64,000 nucleotides of DNA from Salimicrobium flavidum (GCF_900156645.1 NZ_FTOC01000003.1:124001-188000); one strand, 5' to 3'. Shown: positions 35,967 through 43,730, numbered from the stretch's first letter. The notes: generated by a model from the sequence alone, not told the origin. Made by a program: numbers and translations.

Positions 35967-36896
35967 ATGCGTGTAACACAGGGAATGCTTACGAATAATA
36001 TGCTCCGGAACATGAGCAAGAGTTACGAAAGTATGGGCAAATATCAGGAACAGTTCTCTACAGGTAAAAAAATCAGCCGTCCCTCCGACGATCCCGTGGT
36101 TGCGATGAAAGGGATCGACTATCGTTCGGAGCTTACGAAAGTCGAACAGTTCGAGCGGAACATCGGCGAAGTATACAACTGGATGGATTCGTCTGATGCG
36201 GCGCTGGATGAATCGACGAAGGCGCTTCAGCGTGTCCGTGAACTTACAGTTCAGGGTTCATCTGATACGCTGGGAGACCAGGAGCGCGAGAGTATCGCCA
36301 AAGAAGTGCGGCAGATCTCTGATCACTTGAAGGATCTTGCGAATACAGAAGTGAACGGGAAATATCTGTTCAACGGGACGGATACGACCAATGCTCCTGC
36401 TAGCACGGGGGGGGATGGAGAAGTGACGTTTGACGCTGATGAATCCTCCGTTAATATTGAGATTTCCAAAGGTGTCACTGTAAAATCAAACGTGAATGGT
36501 AATAATGTTTTCGGTGATATCGATGTAGAAACTGAAGAAGATGGGACAGTTCAAAAGAATGTGTTCGAAACGCTTGGTGATCTGGCGGACACATTGGAAG
36601 GCAAAGAAATTGACCAACCTCGCGAATTGGATTCTTTTCTTAGTGAAGTGGATGGACATGTCAACAAAGTCATCGACGAACGTGCAGATCTCGGTGCACG
36701 GATGAACCGTCGTGACATGGTGGAAGACCGTCTTGCGGTCCAGAAAGAAATCACGACGAAAATGATGTCCGATAACGAAGATGCGGAGATGGAAGAAGTC
36801 ATCACCAACCTGAAGACACAGGAAAGCATCCACCGTGCCGCACTAAGTGCCGGAGCGCGGATTATCCAACCGACACTGATGGACTTTTTGAGATAA
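35967..36896 (+). CDS. flgL: hook-filament junction protein FlgL (HAP3)
   Basis: ATG at 35967, after AGGTGAGAGGA; 309 residues. Flagellin-like N-terminus (VTQGMLTNNMLRNMSKS, GKKISRPSDDPVVAMKG) and C-terminus (VITNLKTQESIHRAALSAGA, ending PTLMDFLR). Follows flgK by 9 nt. A hairpin lies just behind it and may reduce read-through into yviE-fliW-csrA. Confidence 0.94.
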   Translation: MRVTQGMLTNNMLRNMSKSYESMGKYQEQFSTGKKISRPSDDPVVAMKGIDYRSELTKVEQFERNIGEVYNWMDSSDAALDESTKALQRVRELTVQGSSDTLGDQERESIAKEVRQISDHLKDLANTEVNGKYLFNGTDTTNAPASTGGDGEVTFDADESSVNIEISKGVTVKSNVNGNNVFGDIDVETEEDGTVQKNVFETLGDLADTLEGKEIDQPRELDSFLSEVDGHVNKVIDERADLGARMNRRDMVEDRLAVQKEITTKMMSDNEDAEMEEVITNLKTQESIHRAALSAGARIIQPTLMDFLR

Positions 36897-36927
36897 GCTA
36901 TCTGCCTTTGTGACAGGTAGCTTTTTC
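36896..36927 (+). terminator. weak terminator/attenuator between flgL and yviE
   Basis: AGCTATCTG / CAGGTAGCT stem (one mismatch) followed by TTTTTC. The next gene starts only 30 nt later with a strong ribosome site, so partial read-through is likely. Confidence 0.6.
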
Positions 36928-36956
36928 TTATAACTATGAGAGGAGGTGGAAGAGTC

Positions 36957-37508
36957 ATGGAGATGCCGCGGCTACAAATATCGACGACGGATGCGAGAGT
37001 CGGCATTCAGACGAGGAATGCACAGCTCTCCTACAAGCAACAGAATGCGGACGTCTTGATACGTCAGCCGAAAGCGGATGTATCGATCAGACAGCCTGAG
37101 GGTGAGCTCAGTATCGACCAAAGCAAAGCCCGCAGCAACCTGCATCTGAACTCTTCCGCCGAACGTTCCCGGATCACAGCGCAAGTGGGGGAACAGAAAG
37201 CGACTGAAGGTATAGCCCGTCGTGCGCGTGAAGGCGATGAACTGATGCGCATCGAAAACGGCGGCAACCCGATTGCCAGCCAGGCCGCCAGGAACTACGG
37301 GTTCGAGGTTGATTATCAGATGGGTAATACTCCAGTCCATGAGCTGGTAAATATCGATTACACGGCACGGGAAGCGGAAATCGACATACAGAAAAAAGAG
37401 CCTCAAATAAATGTGACCCCGCGCTACCCGCAGTACTCGTATCAGCCGGGGAAAGTGAATATCTCGCTTCTTCAGGAACCGAGCATCACTATTGATTGGA
37501 AGGTGTAA
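36957..37508 (+). CDS. yviE: YviE (DUF6470) family protein
   Basis: ATG at 36957 has GAGGAGG 10 nt upstream; 183 residues. The sequence has repeated polar motifs such as VLIRQPKADVSIRQPEGELS and ends with beta-rich LLQEPSITIDWKV. Conserved between flgL and fliW in Bacilli; function unknown, presumably flagellar from position. Its stop lies at the fliW ribosome site. Confidence 0.85.
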   Translation: MEMPRLQISTTDARVGIQTRNAQLSYKQQNADVLIRQPKADVSIRQPEGELSIDQSKARSNLHLNSSAERSRITAQVGEQKATEGIARRAREGDELMRIENGGNPIASQAARNYGFEVDYQMGNTPVHELVNIDYTAREAEIDIQKKEPQINVTPRYPQYSYQPGKVNISLLQEPSITIDWKV

Positions 37509-37510
37509 TG

Positions 37511-37963
37511 ATGGAAATAGAAACGGTCTATTTTGGAACGGTAACGATCGAAGAAGAAAAAGTGATCACCTTTAAAGAAGGATTGCCAGGCCTTGAGGAT
37601 TACAAAAGGTTTGCGTTATTCCCGATTGATGAGGAGGGTGTCTATTTTGCCCTGCAATCGACGGAAGAACAGGGAGTCGCCCTGGTGGTAACGAGTCCTT
37701 ACATGATTGAAGAGAACTACGAATTTGAAATCAGTGACCATATGCAGGAAGAATTGGAGATTGAAAAGCAGGAAGACGTGATTGTGTACAACGTCGTAAC
37801 GCTTAAAGATCCTTTTACCACGTCAACGATCAACCTCCAGGCGCCGATTGTGATACATAAAGACAAACGAAAAGCGAGACAGGTCATTTTGAATGACGAA
37901 GCGTATGACGTACGCCGTCCGCTATTCCCTGAAGGCGGTGATACCGATGCTCGTACTGAATAG
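37511..37963 (+). CDS. fliW: flagellar assembly factor FliW
   Basis: Binds either flagellin or CsrA, so that free flagellin releases CsrA to block hag translation. 150 residues from ATG 37511 (AAGG 7 nt upstream; ATG 37508 is the alternative). Family motifs: FGTVTIEEEKVITFKEGLPG, ALFPIDEEGVYFALQS, and VVTLKDPFTTSTINLQAPIV near residue 100. Overlaps csrA by 17 nt, a typical coupled pair. Confidence 0.94.
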   Translation: MEIETVYFGTVTIEEEKVITFKEGLPGLEDYKRFALFPIDEEGVYFALQSTEEQGVALVVTSPYMIEENYEFEISDHMQEELEIEKQEDVIVYNVVTLKDPFTTSTINLQAPIVIHKDKRKARQVILNDEAYDVRRPLFPEGGDTDARTE

Positions 37964-38171
37964 AAAAGTCGGAGAATCAGTAAGGATCGGTAACGATATC
38001 GAAGTGAAGATCGTAGCGATTGAAGGCGGCCAGATCAAACTCGGTATTGAAGCGCCCGAGTATGTGGATATTCACCGCCAGGAAGTGTATGAGGAAATAC
38101 AGAAAGAAAATAAAGGTGCTTCTCGATTGAATGCGAACGTCTTGAACCAATTGAAAGGAAAAGGTGAGTAA
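37947..38171 (+). CDS. csrA: carbon storage regulator CsrA
   Basis: RNA-binding translational repressor of hag. 74 residues from ATG 37947. Starts MLVLNRKVGESVRIGND, then IKLGIEAPEYVDIHRQEVY with the RNA-binding beta strands and arginine, and a helical tail. GAAGGCGG precedes the start. The hag leader downstream has a matching hairpin with GGA in its loop. Confidence 0.96.
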   Translation: MLVLNRKVGESVRIGNDIEVKIVAIEGGQIKLGIEAPEYVDIHRQEVYEEIQKENKGASRLNANVLNQLKGKGE

Positions 38172-38546
38172 ATGACAATAACCGAAGAAAATCAGACCTT
38201 CCTTGAAAGTTATTCCGCAACCATAGACGCTGTTGGTGAAGGCTTCGAATATTTAGCTGAAAGCATTTCGGAAAATGCTCCTCCGGAAACGGAAAGAGTC
38301 TTTCGGGATATTGTCGTTGCAATGGAACAGATCGCCACAGCAAACGAACAATTACAAACTGTTTTGGAGGAAGACATAGAAAATCTTCAGACTGATTTCC
38401 GCGATGTGACGGCACTCTTTAGTCGATGGTTTGAAAAACAGATAAACGAAGAAAAGCGAGTGTTAATCCAAACGAAAGTGCTGCCGCATTACGAAGCGTG
38501 GAGAAGAGAAATGCAAAAGCAAATTAGACCTTATATCGATAACTAA
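38172..38546 (+). CDS. hypothetical helical protein between csrA and hag (124 aa)
   Basis: Starts at 38172 directly after the csrA stop, with AAGGTGAG overlapping the csrA end. Acidic and apparently all-helical: FLESYSATIDAVGEGFEYLA, then QIATANEQLQTVLEEDIENL, ending MQKQIRPYIDN. No family recognised. In size and helix content it resembles export chaperones such as FliS/FliT, but this is only a suggestion from location. The codon use is more AT-rich than the upstream genes. A terminator overlaps its stop. Confidence 0.7.
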   Translation: MTITEENQTFLESYSATIDAVGEGFEYLAESISENAPPETERVFRDIVVAMEQIATANEQLQTVLEEDIENLQTDFRDVTALFSRWFEKQINEEKRVLIQTKVLPHYEAWRREMQKQIRPYIDN

Positions 38547-38575
38547 CTGTACATGAAAAAATGTACAGTTTTTTT
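38545..38575 (+). terminator. intrinsic terminator before hag
   Basis: Perfect 10-bp stem AACTGTACAT / ATGTACAGTT, loop GAAAAA, then T run. Separates the flgM-csrA transcript from hag. Confidence 0.92.
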
Positions 38576-38585
38576 AATATTATAG

Positions 38586-38612
38586 TTAACACTTGGAAAT
38601 AAGGGCCGATAT
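38586..38612 (+). promoter_or_regulatory. sigma-D promoter of hag
   Basis: TTAA at 38586-38589, a 15-nt spacer and a perfect GCCGATAT at 38605-38612, as in known flagellin promoters. Leaves a leader of roughly 90 nt before the hag start. Confidence 0.88.
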
Positions 38613-38665
38613 TATGAATGTAAAGGACAAAATCGTTGGCCAACGTTTTGTTTATACTAAAAGGA

Positions 38666-38700
38666 TTCCACAAGGACGTGGAACGAAAATTCAAGGAGGA
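38666..38700 (+). promoter_or_regulatory. CsrA-binding hairpin and hag ribosome site
   Basis: TTCCAC AAGGAC GTGGAA (38666-38683) forms a 6-bp stem with GGA in the loop, the classic CsrA site. A second GGA is in the ribosome site TCAAGGAGGA (38691-38700). The two-site layout matches B. subtilis hag, where CsrA bridges both to block ribosomes. Confidence 0.75.
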
Positions 38701-38709
38701 ATTATTAAA

Positions 38710-40782
38710 ATGAGAATTAATCACAACATAGCGGCGCTGAACACGCACCGTCAAATGGGACAGGCGAACCAGGCTCAACAGGAATCAATGGAGAAACTAT
38801 CTTCCGGTCTTCGTATCAATAGTGCAAAAGATGATGCAGCCGGCCTTGCGATTTCTGAGAAGATGCGCGGTCAGATTCGTGGTTTGGATCAAGCAACGAA
38901 AAACGCACAGGATGCAAACTCTTTGATTCAAACTGCTGAGGGAGCTATGAACGAATCTCACAGTATTTTGCAACGTATGCGTGAACTGTCCGTTCAATCT
39001 GCCAACGATACAAATACTTCTGAAGATAGAACTGAAATTCAAAAAGAGGTAGAACAACTTAAAAGTGAAATAAATCGTATCTCAACTGATACAGAGTTTA
39101 ACAAAAAAACATTAATGGATGGGACTTTTGCTAAAGGGGCTGAAATTACTAATAGCGGAGACACAGGTATAACTAGTGCAGAGGTCTTTGATTCAAACTT
39201 AAATAATGAAACTTATTCAGTTACAACGACTTCTACTTCTGTAGATGTTGATTCTTCAGCAGTTACGGATGTATCTGGAATAGCTATTAATTCTGGATCC
39301 AGTGATGTAGCATTAGGAGATTATACCATGGAAGTTTCTAATTTTGATTCCGGTAATGATACTGCTGATGTAATAATTAAAGATGACGAAGGAAATGAAG
39401 TAGGTAATGAAGCTTCATTGGATATTTCAAATTGGGATTCTTCAGCAGTTAGTGTAGGTGATTTCGACATTACGGGTAGTGCAGCTGGCGAAGCCACGGA
39501 CGGAACCTTCTCTTTTTCTGTGGAAGCAGATGCCACTTTTGAGGTCAAAGCTGAAGATGGCACGTCAGTAGCAACGAAAACGATAACTGATAATACAACT
39601 GGAGTCACAAGTGTTGGAGGGCTAGAATTAAACTTTGATGGAGACCTAAAAAATTCTGCTACTGATACTGAAGTTGAAGTTACAGGAAACTCGTTAAGTT
39701 TTCATATAGGGGCAAATGAAAACCAGACTACTAATTTATCTCTTAATTCAATGTCATCAGAAGCTTTAGGAGTTCAAGATATTGATTTGACTAGTAGAGA
39801 AGGAGCAGAAAGTGCTATTAGTACTATAAACCAAGCCATAGAAGATGTTTCTTCTGAACGCTCAAAGTTGGGGGCGACTCAAAACCGTTTGGATCACACA
39901 ATCAACAACCTTGGAACATCTTCTGAAAACCTAACGGCAGCGGAATCTCGTATCCGTGACGTAGATTATGCTTTCGCCGCTTAAGCGGAAGCACAGTCGT
40001 CCTGACTGGTAACGGTCAGTGATTACAATCGGGTGAATTGCTGGAAACCCCTGAAGCTTTTCTTGCCACAGCGGAGTCGGAAACGACAGACGTAACGGTC
40101 AAAAAAAGAAGAGATTGGGCAATCAGCAGCCAAGCTCCTGTTCCGAAAGGATGGAGAAGGTTCAACGACTAGGATAGACCACCGTGCGAGGTGATGAAAT
40201 CCGTAGGTGAGATAAGCATTGGTTCAGTGCTATTGATCCGAAGTGCCCGACCCCTTTTCTAAAAAAGGGTGAAGATATAGTCTAGGCATTTGTGAAAGCA
40301 GATGGCCGCACGATGGCGGCAGAAATGATGAACCAAACGAAGTCTTCTATTTTGTCTCAGGCATCTCAATCGATGCTAGCTCAATCCAATCAGCGGCCGC
40401 AGGGAGTACTGCAGCTACTACAATAAGATTGGACAGGGCGTCTGAACCGGTAACGGCTCAGAGGACCACTGGGTGAATTGCTGGAAGTTCCTGAAGCTCT
40501 TTTCTCCACAACGTAACCGGAAACGGTAAGCGTGACGGGCGAAAAAGAAAAGAGATTGGATGATCAGCAGCCAAGCTCCTGTTCCGAAAGGATGGAGAAG
40601 GTTCAACGACTAGGATAGACCACCGCGTGAGGTGATGAAATCCGTAGGGCGGTAACAACCGTTCGAAGTGCCCAGCCCCTCAAAATGCGAGGGTGAAGAT
40701 ATAGTCTATTCTATGCTCGAAAGACATAGCGGCGAAGCAAGCCAACCAAAGACCACAAGGAGTTCTTCAACTTCTACAATAA
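38710..40782 (+). CDS. hag: flagellin Hag, three exons split by two group I introns
   Basis: Inferred coding parts: 38710-39966, 40313-40381 and 40738-40782, giving 456 residues. Exon 1 holds the N-terminal flagellin domain (MRINHNIAALNTHRQMGQ, SSGLRINSAKDDAAGLAISE), an AT-rich variable centre and the C-terminal domain as far as AAESRIRDVD. Unspliced, translation stops after RDVDYAFAA (TAA at 39982), which lacks the last helix essential for filament building. Splicing adds MAAEMMNQTKSSILSQASQS with MLA, then QANQRPQGVLQLLQ, restoring the canonical end. AAGGAGG precedes the ATG. With only intron 1 removed, an alternative 14-residue tail (QSNQRPQGVLQLLQ) is read. Splicing is predicted, not observed. 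Confidence 0.85.
39967..40312 (+). ncRNA. group I intron 1 in hag
   Basis: 346 nt without an ORF for an endonuclease. 5' site after GAT (T39966), 3' site after G40312, where exon sequence ATGGCGGCAGAAATG resumes in frame. P1: G39964-A39965-U39966 pair with G39996-U-C (U.G at the splice site), extended by UGCUU/AAGCA. P2: CTGAC/GTCAG around TGGTAACG. P7: GACTA (40167-40171) with TAGTC (40278-40282). P9 hairpin near 40285-40308. It shares a 63-nt identical core block (40122-40184) with intron 2. Looks like subgroup IA, which is my judgement from layout. Confidence 0.87.
40382..40426 (+). other. recoded flagellin tail inside intron 2 P1 loop
   Basis: In frame with exon 2, these 45 nt encode QSNQRPQGVLQLLQ and TAA, nearly the same as exon 3 (QANQRPQGVLQLLQ, 40738-40782). 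The two DNA stretches differ at 11 of 45 positions; only one change alters the protein (Ser or Ala). Retention of intron 2 would therefore still yield a full-length flagellin. Confidence 0.85.
40382..40737 (+). ncRNA. group I intron 2 in hag
   Basis: 356 nt. 5' site after GCT (U40381), 3' site after G40737, where CAAGCCAACCAA resumes in frame. P1: G40379-C40380-U40381 with G40437-G-C (U.G at the site), C40382-G40436, then a perfect 7-bp helix TCCAATC (40385-40391) / GATTGGA (40427-40433). P2: TCTGA/TCAGA around 40441-40461. P7: GACTA (40608-40612) with TAGTC (40702-40706). P9: CTATG/CATAG. The P1 loop contains a coding tail and stop. Core block 40563-40625 is identical to intron 1. Confidence 0.87.
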
Positions 40783-40789
40783 TTTTTTC

Positions 40790-40820
40790 AAAGGATCCCA
40801 TTTACGGGGTCCTTTATTTT
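40790..40820. terminator. terminator shared by hag and the endonuclease gene
   Basis: AAAGGATCCC / GGGGTCCTTT stem with ATTTAC loop; T runs on both sides. The endonuclease stop codon (40814-40816) is within its right arm. Confidence 0.85.
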
Positions 40821-41695
40821 TGTATTGTTGAATTTGAATTGTTTTTCTCATTATCGTTGATTTCGTTTATATGTTTCCATTTATATACCACTGACCAATA
40901 TGATCGATTAAGAATCTTAGCAATTTCGTTAATTGTTTTTCCTTCTTGTTTTAAAAGAATCAGTTTCTTAACTTCCTCGGTTGTATAATCTCTATGTCGT
41001 TCCGAGTCACTCGAAATAATTGTGTAGCTGGGTTCACTTTCAGCAAAAACCCCTTTCTCCCTCTTAAAGCGGTAGGACCAATTGGTTTTATAGTACATAG
41101 AAGGACAAGTAAGTGTAACTTCTTGAATTACCTTGAGAAAAGCCAGTGTTGCTTTTACTGTTGTCGTTTTTAAAATATAATTCAGTCCATCCTTTCTTTT
41201 GGAAAATGATAACTCAATTCCGAACGTATGAAAGCAATGTTTTCGTAAAGCGTCTAGATCCTCATAACTGTAGCATTGGAGATAAAGACTGATTGAGGGG
41301 CTGAGATAAATTCTCCTGTTTCTCTCATTTTTTCTTTTTGTTATGCACAGAGAACCATCATCCATATATAAAACTGCTAGAAAGTGAGGAAGTGTGCAAC
41401 TTGTCAGCATGGACAGTGGAATATATTTTTGACCATTCTTATCATAAAATTGTGGAAACCATTCTGTGAAAAGAGGGTCTGATTTAGAACGGACGGTATT
41501 GCTTTTCTCAGTAAGGTATAAAAATTTATCGAAATAACTGACTTTCCATTCTCTGTACGCTTTTTGTTCTACTCCGTAATGTTCCCGGTAACTATTATTC
41601 TTTCTTCTGCTTCCAGGATAAAGTTTCGTTATCTCCCCGTCTCCCATAATACTTGCAATCAGCATATTTCTTTGGATCTCTGTTAGCACCTGCAT
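40814..41695 (-). CDS. LAGLIDADG homing endonuclease with C-terminal HTH
   Basis: ATG at 41695 has AAGGAGAGG upstream, giving 293 residues. Two LAGLIDADG motifs: RNMLIASIMGDGEITK near residue 10 and PHFLAVLYMDDGSL near residue 105. A C-terminal helix-turn-helix follows (YTTEEVKKLILLKQEGKTIN then EIAKILNRSYWSVVYKW). These enzymes cut an intron-less allele so that the intron-bearing copy is used for repair. It is antisense to hag and outside both introns, converging on hag's terminator. Composition is clearly more AT-rich than neighbours, suggesting transfer with the introns. Confidence 0.88.
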   Translation of the reverse strand: MQVLTEIQRNMLIASIMGDGEITKLYPGSRRKNNSYREHYGVEQKAYREWKVSYFDKFLYLTEKSNTVRSKSDPLFTEWFPQFYDKNGQKYIPLSMLTSCTLPHFLAVLYMDDGSLCITKRKNERNRRIYLSPSISLYLQCYSYEDLDALRKHCFHTFGIELSFSKRKDGLNYILKTTTVKATLAFLKVIQEVTLTCPSMYYKTNWSYRFKREKGVFAESEPSYTIISSDSERHRDYTTEEVKKLILLKQEGKTINEIAKILNRSYWSVVYKWKHINEINDNEKNNSNSTIQK

Positions 41696-41765
41696 GTAAC
41701 CTCTCCTTTTTAAGAACATACGTTCTTATTACCCCTATTCTAAAAATATACTCTACTTGAGTGTT

Positions 41766-41790
41766 TAAATTCTCCTTAAAAAACCGATAT
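41766..41790 (+). promoter_or_regulatory. sigma-D-like promoter of flaG-fliD-fliS-fliT
   Basis: TAAA at 41766-41769 and CCGATAT at 41784-41790; the spacer is one or two bases short of the usual 15, so it may be weaker than the hag promoter. Confidence 0.5.
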
Positions 41791-41825
41791 AATAAAAAAG
41801 CGAATACACTGAGGAGTTGTTGACG

Positions 41826-42179
41826 GTGAAGATTGAACAGATGCTTACCCAATCACAACTTCTGCAAAGCCAAAAACAAACAGATACCAACACAAAAGCT
41901 GTGCAGAAGAAACCGGAAGATGAGGCCCGGACGATTGAAATCGGAAAGGAGAATTCTCCGGAAAATATCAGGAATGCGGTAGAGGGGATGAATGAATTTT
42001 TGGAACCCGTACGCACATCTCTGAAATTCGAAATGCACGAAAAACTGGAAGAGTACTATGTTAAAGTAGTAGATGCAGATACAGATGAAGTGATCAAAGA
42101 AATACCTCCTGAGAAAATGCTCGATATGTACGCCATGATGGCGGAGCAGCTTGGATTTCTGGTCGATCATAAAATATAA
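41826..42179 (+). CDS. flaG: flagellar protein FlaG
   Basis: GTG at 41826 is chosen since GAGGAG ends 9 nt before it. 117 residues: a Gln/Thr-rich N-terminus, then the FlaG domain (LKFEMHEKLEEYYVKVVDAD, then VIKEIPPEKMLDMYAMMAEQ). FlaG influences filament length in several bacteria. First gene of flaG-fliD-fliS-fliT; lies upstream of and divergent from the endonuclease. Confidence 0.9.
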   Translation: MKIEQMLTQSQLLQSQKQTDTNTKAVQKKPEDEARTIEIGKENSPENIRNAVEGMNEFLEPVRTSLKFEMHEKLEEYYVKVVDADTDEVIKEIPPEKMLDMYAMMAEQLGFLVDHKI

Positions 42180-42191
42180 GAAGGTGATTTC

Positions 42192-43730
42192 ATGAGTGAT
42201 ATGAGAATCGGCGGTCTCGCCTCAGGGATGGACATTGACAAAATTGTCAGTGACCTGATGCGGGTGGAGAAGAAGCCGCTTGAAAAAATGGAGCAGGACC
42301 GCGAATGGAAGACGTATCAGCGCGATGCGTATCGCGAGGTTAATACGAAATTCTCCGAGCTTGAAAATATGATGCTAGATATGAATCTTGAGCGTACATA
42401 CACCTCGAAGGATACCTCTTCGACGAACCCTGGTGCCGTTACAGCGACGGGCACGCCTACGGCTGGTGAGGGGAATTATAATATCGAGGTGGAGCAGCTT
42501 GCAGAGATCGGGTACGTTACATCCACAGATTCCGAGGGAAATGCTGTTCCCATTACTAATCAAGATGGTACGGCCAACATCGATGCTTCGGATAAACTCA
42601 GTGACGCGTTCGGCGGTACGCTTAATGAAGGGACCTTTTCCCTGACTACCTATGGGGAAGACGGAGCAGCGACAATGAAAGAATTTACCGTCAATGCGGA
42701 TGATTCACTGAACGATGTTTTAGGCGACATCAATGATTCTGACCTCGGTATCCGTGCCTTTTATGATCAGAACTCAGGTCAGGTGATGATGGAACGCACC
42801 GAAACTGGTAACTTCAACGCAGCTGGTTCAGAAATCGAATTTGGCGGCACGAATAAAGCATTTTTGACGGATAATCTAAAGTTGACGGAAAATGCTGCTA
42901 CCCTAGATGGTCAGGATGCAATTTTCAATTACAACGGTGCAATGAAAATTACATCGCACGCCAACGAATACGAACTGAACGGCCTCAACTTCCAGTTCCA
43001 CAGTACAAACGTAGATAATCCGGCACGAGTAAACGTGACCAATAACCCGGACGAAGCGTTCGACAAAGTGATGGAATTCGTCGATAAATACAACGGAATC
43101 ATCGACCACCTTAACGAAAAGACCCAGGAGAAGCGATACCGTGATTATCCTCCGCTGACCGAAGAGCAAAGAGGTGACATGGAAGAAAACGAAATAGAGA
43201 TGTGGGAAGAAAAGGCGAAAAGTGGACTTCTCCGCAGTGATAACGTTCTTAATAATGCCATGTCGACGATGAGACAGAACTGGTACGAGACCATCGATAA
43301 CGGCGGCAAGTACTCGCAAGCCTCTGAAATCGGAATTTCCACGACCGCAAACTATCTCGACGGCGGAAAGCTTGAAGTGGATGAGGATAAACTGCGCGAA
43401 GCATTGAGGGAAGACCCTCTCGCCGTGAAGCAATTATTGTCCGGGTCCAGTGAGAACGGACAAGAGGGCATCGTCCGGAAGCTGGATGAGACGATTTCGA
43501 GAGCGACTTCACAGATAGAAACCAAAGCCGGGAAGCCTACCAGTCTTAGCAACAATTTCACGCTCGGACGTCAGATAGAGAACATCAATGGTGAAATGGA
43601 AGACTTCCAGAGACGGCTGACGGAAATCGAAGACCGCTACTGGAGCGAGTTCGGAGCAATGGAAAAAGCGATAAGTAAAATGAACCAGCAATCTGCGTTC
43701 CTGCAGCAGAACTTTGCTGGCGGCATGTAA
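42192..43730 (+). CDS. fliD: flagellar cap protein FliD (HAP2)
   Basis: 512 residues. N-terminal FliD domain (MRIGGLASGMDIDKIVSDLM) and C-terminal coiled coil (QRRLTEIEDRYWSEFGAMEK, then MNQQSAFLQQNF). A hook-IN motif lies about residues 160-220. FliD caps the filament and helps flagellin fold. AAGGTG precedes the ATG, 12 nt after flaG. Confidence 0.95.
   Translation: MSDMRIGGLASGMDIDKIVSDLMRVEKKPLEKMEQDREWKTYQRDAYREVNTKFSELENMMLDMNLERTYTSKDTSSTNPGAVTATGTPTAGEGNYNIEVEQLAEIGYVTSTDSEGNAVPITNQDGTANIDASDKLSDAFGGTLNEGTFSLTTYGEDGAATMKEFTVNADDSLNDVLGDINDSDLGIRAFYDQNSGQVMMERTETGNFNAAGSEIEFGGTNKAFLTDNLKLTENAATLDGQDAIFNYNGAMKITSHANEYELNGLNFQFHSTNVDNPARVNVTNNPDEAFDKVMEFVDKYNGIIDHLNEKTQEKRYRDYPPLTEEQRGDMEENEIEMWEEKAKSGLLRSDNVLNNAMSTMRQNWYETIDNGGKYSQASEIGISTTANYLDGGKLEVDEDKLREALREDPLAVKQLLSGSSENGQEGIVRKLDETISRATSQIETKAGKPTSLSNNFTLGRQIENINGEMEDFQRRLTEIEDRYWSEFGAMEKAISKMNQQSAFLQQNFAGGM

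Noticed and set aside
38710-39984. hag as a truncated flagellin pseudogene
   Set aside because: The missing C-terminal codons are present downstream in frame-compatible exons, with group I splice-site hallmarks at each junction, and the promoter, leader and ribosome site are intact.
40382-40782. Second flagellin tail as a simple tandem duplication of the gene end
   Set aside because: The sequence between the two tails is a full group I core nearly identical to intron 1, and the first tail pairs within a good P1 helix; a plain duplication would not produce this.
39967-41695. IStron (group I intron carrying IS605-type TnpA/TnpB)
   Set aside because: No TnpA or TnpB is encoded; the only associated protein is a LAGLIDADG endonuclease outside the introns.
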